Source: Ulota crispa
Taxonomy: Eukaryota > Streptophyta > Bryopsida > Orthotrichales > Orthotrichaceae
Direction of reading: 5' to 3'
Assembly: GCA_963920765.1 (NCBI GenBank)
Contig: OY987242.1
Span: 13,540,002 to 13,604,001, forward strand
Length of the DNA: 64,000 nucleotides
Below the pieces are notes generated by a model, which worked only from the letters and a program-made list of their open reading frames with translations, searched no databases and was not told the DNA's origin. Of this stretch, positions 57,942 to 64,000 are shown piece after piece; the stretch's first letter is position 1, and every line of letters begins with the position of its first letter. Made by a program: the position numbers and the translations under genes.

Positions 57942-60900
57942 GTTAAAAGCAACTCCACTAGTGCAAGCCTTCAACTCCGGCAAAAGGGAGAGTCGGGAAT
58001 TTGATCGAGGTAATACACCCGTTTGGTTCAGCTTTTCAAGGTCTAGCAAGTACCCGACAATTCTAGTCATGGCAATTCTAGTTAGCACAAGCACACCAAG
58101 AAGAAAACAACAACCAAGAGGGAGCAACGGAGCAAGAAGCGCAATGGGAAGGCACAGGAGGAAAAGTAGGAAGCCAATGCTGGCAGAAAACTTGCTCAGC
58201 AAAACGTCAAAATATACCGAGCGTAAAATACAAGAAATCGGCATCGAGAAAAGCCTAGGCCAAAACTTGCGCAATTGGGCACCTAAAAGGGCCTCAACCC
58301 TAGCAAGACCGGTAGTTCCCTATTGCCGACAACTTTTTGCAAGGCGTGTGTTGATGCCCTAAACCCCCCTCAACCCCGTATGAGCATAATTCCATATTTT
58401 CCATGTACCAGAGAGGTTGGCAAAGGGCCAAGTTGTTAGCCAGGGTGTGTAAAGTATGTTCCCACATTGGTAAACATTCCACATTGGCAAATAAACAAAA
58501 AAAATTGCCAATGTTCTATATAGCCCATTACGTTCATTTGAGTGTGCATGTGAATAGGAAGGAAACAAGTCAAGGAGTAAGATTGTCATTAGTCAAAAAA
58601 ATCTGAAATGTGTTGACGTTCACAATGTGTTATCAATTCTTTAATAAAGTATCATGGGTGGAGTTTATTGGTGAACTTTTGTTTAGAATACTTTGTAATG
58701 ATATGTTACAAGCAACATTTGGAATTGAGTGGTAAATTTGATTTCTATTTTAGGAAGGCAAGCAAAGATGGTGACCTTCTATTGCAAATCATATGTAGAT
58801 ACCAAATTTTGCCTAGTTCTCAAAATTTAGAAGTTTTTGCAAACTGAAAATTTGTTCTTCAATCATATAACTCAAGTTTGTCAATTCCTTCTTTTGCCCA
58901 TAATCCACACTTCCATGCATTAGCATTAAATGTCATACTTAGGTAAATTTGAACTATTTGTGTAATTTTAAACTTTGTCTGCAAAACATAGGAAGATCTC
59001 CCAATGTTGAGGGATGTACATTTCTTGATGTTTGGATAGATCTCCCAATATTTTTCATATAACACACAAAACATTAAGAGATGTGAAGATGTTTTGCATT
59101 TGGATTATTGTTTTTAAACTTTGTGTAGTCCAAATTTGACTTTGTACACTCCAACATTAGTTAATACGTCATTTGGTCAATACCTTGTTATTTTATACTC
59201 TTTACAAAATTTGGCCTTAGTAGTTTGATTCCATGCATACAAAACTTGATGTATTTTCTTCATCCAATTGCTGTTCAATTTTTGAGTTAGTTTTTATCAA
59301 TTTACTGCAAATAAATTTTCATTTCAAAAGCAAACACATAAAAAGAGGTCTATTCATTACAAACATGTCAAAATTAACTTCTAGTATTTAGAGAAAAAAT
59401 CCCTGTCATTTTATGTAATCCTTCTGTTCCGTGGGGGTTAGAAGATACTTTTTTGATAAATGTGAAGATGAGTCATATTATTATAAAGTCCAATTTAAAA
59501 AAATAACGAAACTGTGATTTGCAATGAAGAATTGTGTAATACGTTTCATAATGAACCAGATTCATATAGTTAAATCTACCATTACACTCATCAATATTTT
59601 TCATAGAAATTTCAAAAAAACAACTCAAAAATAATTTTGTAATTGATTATGAAGTGAAAGTTAATGATTTTCACAATACTATTTTTCCTTTATGTTTGTA
59701 ATGTTTGTTGTGGTGGTTTTTGAAAATGCAATATAATATTAATAATTAGATTTTAGTTGAATTTGTATTGTCATTGTTTGAACTTGGAAAGTTAGGTGAA
59801 ACAAATATACCTTTGGAACTATAGAATATTTATCTGCACAAAAATGTTTTTGACATTTATACCAAATTATGCTAGTAAAAGAACTCAAGACTCTTGAAAC
59901 ATGTGGATGTTTGAAAAATAAAACTCTTGTGTAAATGAGATGTGGTGACATTTGTTAACCATTCAAAATTTACACTCTTGGTTTGTAAGGGTCAAGAGAT
60001 TCAAGACAACTTAAAACTCCAAAATGTAACCATGAGATTTTATTTTAGAAACTAGAATAGTAATAAAGAAAATTGCAAAAGTAGACATTTAAGTGGAGGA
60101 ACTTACAAACAGTAAAACATTTTTGAAGATCACAAAACTAACTTAAAGTGTAGATTAAGGTTTGTTTGCACTGGGTGTTAGTGGAGGGTTAGAGGCGATG
60201 TTATGTGGCTCAAGCGGGTGGGGTGTTTACACTAGATGGTACCTTTAGTATCCAAGCCAACTTGGAGGGAATGATAACATTGGTCATAGCTCCATACCTA
60301 CCACTCAATTTGCAATAAGTTTGGAACCATTGTCAGCTTTTAGTTAAGTGTAAAATCAGCTGAAAATGAATATTTCCAATTACTACGACTGGTCTTTTGT
60401 ATCAGCCTTGATCCACATGAAGTAAGTTGCATAAGAGCGGTGGCTCTAATTTTGGAAGCAGTTGACAAGTTTAGCAACAGTTGGCATTCCTTATGTAATG
60501 ACATCCCATAATCATTGAAATGTGATTCTAGCTTGTTGTCCTTTAAAGTGCAGATTGCGATGTCCAAGATTGTACAAACCGCAACGTCCTTGCTTTAGTG
60601 GGTTCAATAGTATCAAGTGAATATTGGCCGGCTCAGGTGAGAACTTTGTACTCTCTATGTACTTGCACGTGTTGTGAAATTTGCACTTACAATTGGTTCA
60701 CGTAGATACGTTTGCAAAGACTTGCAGTGACTTTTTTTTTGTGGCACACAACATTTGTTCACAGGCTCAAGCAATTTTACATTGTTGTTAGTGCAAACAT
60801 TTTGAAAGGATGGAGATGCGCATTGGAAGCTTCTTTAGGGAACTTGAACCAAATGTGGACGGGAGCTCACCATCAGCAGCAAGTACCTGGTTTTGTAAGA

Positions 60901-63061
60901 GTAGAGATCATCATCTGTCAATAGCAGCATTCACAAAGTTAGAATGGATTCTTCACTCATTGATCTTTGCATTTCTGCCTAAAACTTCAAAAATCCAGAT
61001 GACAACATCATTCTTCACATGAAACTCAACAAAAAGAAAAAATAGCTATGTTCTGTTCACCCCGGCACACTTTTGTTATCAACTAGGAAAACTGATTTTG
61101 GCAATCACTCACTTAGCTTAGCTAAGGCGTGGGGTTTTGAGCTCCTACAAAAACTAGCGGAGGACAAATTTTAGATTTTCTACAAATACAAAATTGATAG
61201 CTCTAAGACACTCACTTGACGCAACCTCTCTCTCTCTCTTCACTTGATCAAAACACTAGGGGCACAACCATGACACTCCCCTAAAATGCCTACATAACAA
61301 ATTGTCACGCAAATTGCAGCATGAGAAGGGCACTACATTATGCAAACCCTAACAAAAGAAGCTAAAATTGAAGACATGGAACACATTGACCTCTTCAACC
61401 ACAAGAACAAGAGCTTAAAGTGCACCAAATTTGTTGTGAAGAAATACAATAATTGTGATGCTACTAAATTGCACTCCCATAGGATAGAAGTGTTCCCTTA
61501 AAATTGAACAAGCATAAATGAAGAAGACAAATGCAAAACCCCTACATGCAATCTGTGAAGCATGCAACATAAATCAGAAAGACCACACACATTTTCCCAA
61601 AATCCACTAGAAACTAAGGCAATAAGATTAGATGTGCATTTGAAACAAATATGGACTCAATTTGAATAATCCAACCGTACAAATGTGAAGGGCACCTTGT
61701 TTGTTGCAATGCATCAAAATTTCAGTTAGATCTACCGTTGGAGATGAAATATTATAATGATTGAGTGAGCCATATATGGAAAATCTCTAGTTTTCATGCC
61801 TATGTGGTTTTGAATGTTAGCGCTTCATGCAAGCTTTGATTGAAAAGAGCCTTACATTTCTAGAAAGCAAGGTTTCCCACCTTTCTAACAAGACTAGTTT
61901 CACACAAAATAGACAAAAATAGCAATCACAAGGTGTAGCTAAGTGGACAAAAAGGGTCAAAAATCCCATTTTCTTTGCTTCCGTAAAACGGTTCTACAAG
62001 AAATTTGATAATTGTTACAAAAAATCCGATTGGTGAAAGCAACCAAGAATTGGCCTTAAATGTAGGATGAACTTTTTTTAAATAAATTGATAGCATCATT
62101 TCAATGGATTCTCAAATAGTACAATTATACAACTACCGTATAGAGAAACAATACAAGCGTATTCCTTGAGCACTTTGAAGTTTTTTAAGATTGCACAATT
62201 GAAATATGGCATTCTTCTTGGATGCCTGATGTATTGTGTTGTTGCTTTGATACATCTTTGACCAAGTATGGATACGTATTTTGAGGCCATGATGTATAAA
62301 CACCATTATTTACCAACTCCCATATTTGATTCTATTGTCGTTTTTTGGGTTGGATGCAAAATTCTTGTGATCACAAGCATTCTTCAAGATCATTTTCCAA
62401 ATTGTTGAGCGATTTTACTGTATAGCCCAAAAACTACTCTCCCAAACCAAAATATGGTTTGGTGGTCTCTAAAGGGTTAAATACAAAACTGCAACAGTTG
62501 AATACAATTACAATCCATAAACTACTGATTTTCACACCTAAGCGGGAAAACAACGGCGTTATGAAATTCCACAGTTTGTCGCAAAAGCGCTCTTACATTG
62601 GCGTGAAGACAACCAACCGGCAACCTCAAAAGTTGGTGTATTCAAAGCAAAACAACCTTGACAAATCACATCAGATACTGGATTTGCACCGGCAAACTTT
62701 GAGCAAAGGAAATGGAGCACGCACTCTGTGCAAGAACTCAAAGGGCATGCACTTGCGCATAGCGGTGAACACAGTTATCAAGCATATACAGAAATTGTGA
62801 GGCTGAAATGCAAATGCACACCAAATTTTGGACTAAAGAAGTTAAAACCCATATTCAAACAATATGGAATTGCATGTTGTATATGGAGTCACTGTTTTTT
62901 ATACGGCCCTCATGAGGCCACCCTATCAAAAATTCAACCAATGTAGTTGGCTCCCTTACAAATTTGTTCATTTCTGGGAGGGCACACAGGTCATGTCAAA
63001 ATGAAAAAAAACATTGTATGTAGTGTATCTTGACTGTGCATTGGTCTAGATACACTTCATA
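57942..63061. other. AT-rich spacer, no gene accepted
   Basis: Composition drops back to A+T-rich beyond about 58400. Frames near 57961-58362, 60712-61022 and 62459-62800 show no recognisable family. A CT microsatellite lies near 61226-61240. A lone right terminus (CTCTAAAGGG then TTAA at 62477-62480) resembles the TTAA class but has no partner I could find. Confidence 0.4.
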
Positions 63062-63063
63062 TA

Positions 63064-64000
63064 CAGTGACTTATAAAACCGAGTCAGTGTTTGGATATTT
63101 TTCATTAAATAAGCAATATTATCACATGGAGTGAACAATCCAACAAGCAAAAAATTGTTTCAAAAAGTAGAAGCTGTATTGATTATTTACATGGAAATTA
63201 AAAACAAAATACACATAATATATGGAAGCACAAAATTCTAAAATCAAACCCCTCACTAACTCAATTTTGGACTTGTGAGTCTATACACACTCAAAAATCA
63301 ATTTACTTGCCCGGTGCATAACCAATTGCTTGCACTTTTTGTGGCATGCTCTCATAAAGGTTCTCACATTCAATGGAAGTGATAGAGTGGAAATTTAGAC
63401 CCTTTGGACGTGTTGATTAACAATTGCGCTTTCACTTTAGTGTTGCCCATAGGTGTTTTATAGGTTTTAGGTCAGGTGATTGAGTATGTCACTTTAAAAC
63501 ATTGAAAAGTTGTTTAAACAACACTCTTTCATTGTTTTTGTTGTATGTTTTGGATTGTTGTCATGTTGAAAAATGACTCTAGACGCATCTATGCCATACT
63601 TTGAAAAAACATCATCAGGAGATTAGTCTCTAATACCTCACAACAAACATATTGATTTATTGTACCTTCTATCTTGCAAATCAAACCAAGTCTAACTGCA
63701 CTTATGCAATCCCAAACCGTTGTAAAACCTTTTCCATGTTTCACAGTTTTCTTCATTGTTCAATCTACAAGACCCTCTTTGTCTCAATCCCAACATTAGT
63801 AATGATCATTTAAGCAGAAATGATTGATTAGAGTCTCATCTCAAAAAATCATTTGCTTCCAATTTGCAATAGTCTAATTTTCAAGAGATTTGGCAAAATT
63901 TAAACAAACTTAAATATTGTTTTTTGAAAAAAACGGTTTTTTCTTCTTCACATAAAGCCTTTAAACTTGCAAATTCAATGCACATTGCATTGTCTAGATA
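63064..64000 (-). mobile_element. Decayed Tc1-like (DD34E-type) DNA transposon, running off the window
   Basis: The element's end begins CAGTGACTTATAAAACCGAG at 63064 after a TA at 63062-63063, as in Tc1 elements. Minus-strand frames then give, from N to C terminus, DETLINHFCLND (first catalytic Asp), VKHGKGFTTVWDCISA, IEGTINQY, VIFQHDNNPKHT (second Asp) and SPDLKPIKHLWATLK. The C-terminal stop is at 63303-63305. The usual NPIE is KPIK here, so the third acidic residue is lost. Stops and at least one frameshift break the frame. About 34 residues separate the second Asp from that position, the Tc1 spacing. The N-terminal DNA-binding part should lie beyond 64000. Confidence 0.82.

Noticed and set aside
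60712-61022. Open frame near MEMRIGSFFRELEPN as a possible exon
   Set aside because: No family match and no convincing splice sites on both sides.
62440-62480. Right end of a TTAA-type element
   Set aside because: CTCTAAAGGG followed by TTAA fits, but no left partner was found within about 1.2 kb; it may be chance or a truncated copy.
62459-62946. Overlapping frames with slightly gene-like composition
   Set aside because: Frames on both strands are open and none shows a recognisable motif; a decayed gene is possible but unsupported.
1-64000. LTR retrotransposons, endogenous viral elements, tRNA or rRNA genes, CRISPR arrays
   Set aside because: I looked for paired LTR-like ends, pol motifs, cloverleaf-like segments and spaced repeats and saw none I could support.

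Overview
The window is nuclear DNA of a streptophyte green plant. It holds three ordinary spliced plant genes: the 3' end of ALG6 (+), a class VIII myosin (+), a class found only in streptophytes, and AUG7, a subunit of the plant augmin complex (-). Fragments of plastid accD and psaA have also been transferred into the window. I cannot name the species. A lineage outside the flowering plants is my guess, because TTAA-flanked piggyBac-like elements and Tc1-type transposases are unusual in angiosperms.

Layout: 1-1839 carries the last four exons of ALG6. From 1.8 to 40 kb there is a gene-poor, AT-rich desert built largely from short non-autonomous DNA transposons. The commonest class, about 14 copies of 0.24-0.97 kb, has termini close to CCCCTRAGTGCCCAAG and is flanked by TTAA. 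Several copies abut and share one TTAA. PIF/Harbinger-type MITEs with 3-bp TAA/TTA duplications are mixed in, together with long-hairpin MITEs, several unnamed inverted-repeat families and a LINE 3' end with its poly(A). From 40.8 to 49.4 kb lies a 23-exon myosin VIII gene whose reconstructed coding sequence stays in frame. Around 50.06-50.36 kb sits a two-piece plastid-derived insert. A MULE-type hairpin MITE with a perfect 9-bp duplication lies at 51.2-51.6 kb, nested in an older repeat. AUG7, with nine exons, occupies 53.7-57.6 kb on the minus strand, and a 17-bp minisatellite lies just upstream of it. The rest is AT-rich desert that ends in a decayed Tc1-like transposon running off the window.

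The three genes are unrelated housekeeping and cytoskeletal genes: ER N-glycan precursor assembly, actin-based transport and microtubule nucleation. I see no operon-like or cluster logic. The most notable content is the TTAA-element population and the nested insertions whose empty-site relatives are present in the same window. All coding models come from reading splice junctions and family motifs by eye.
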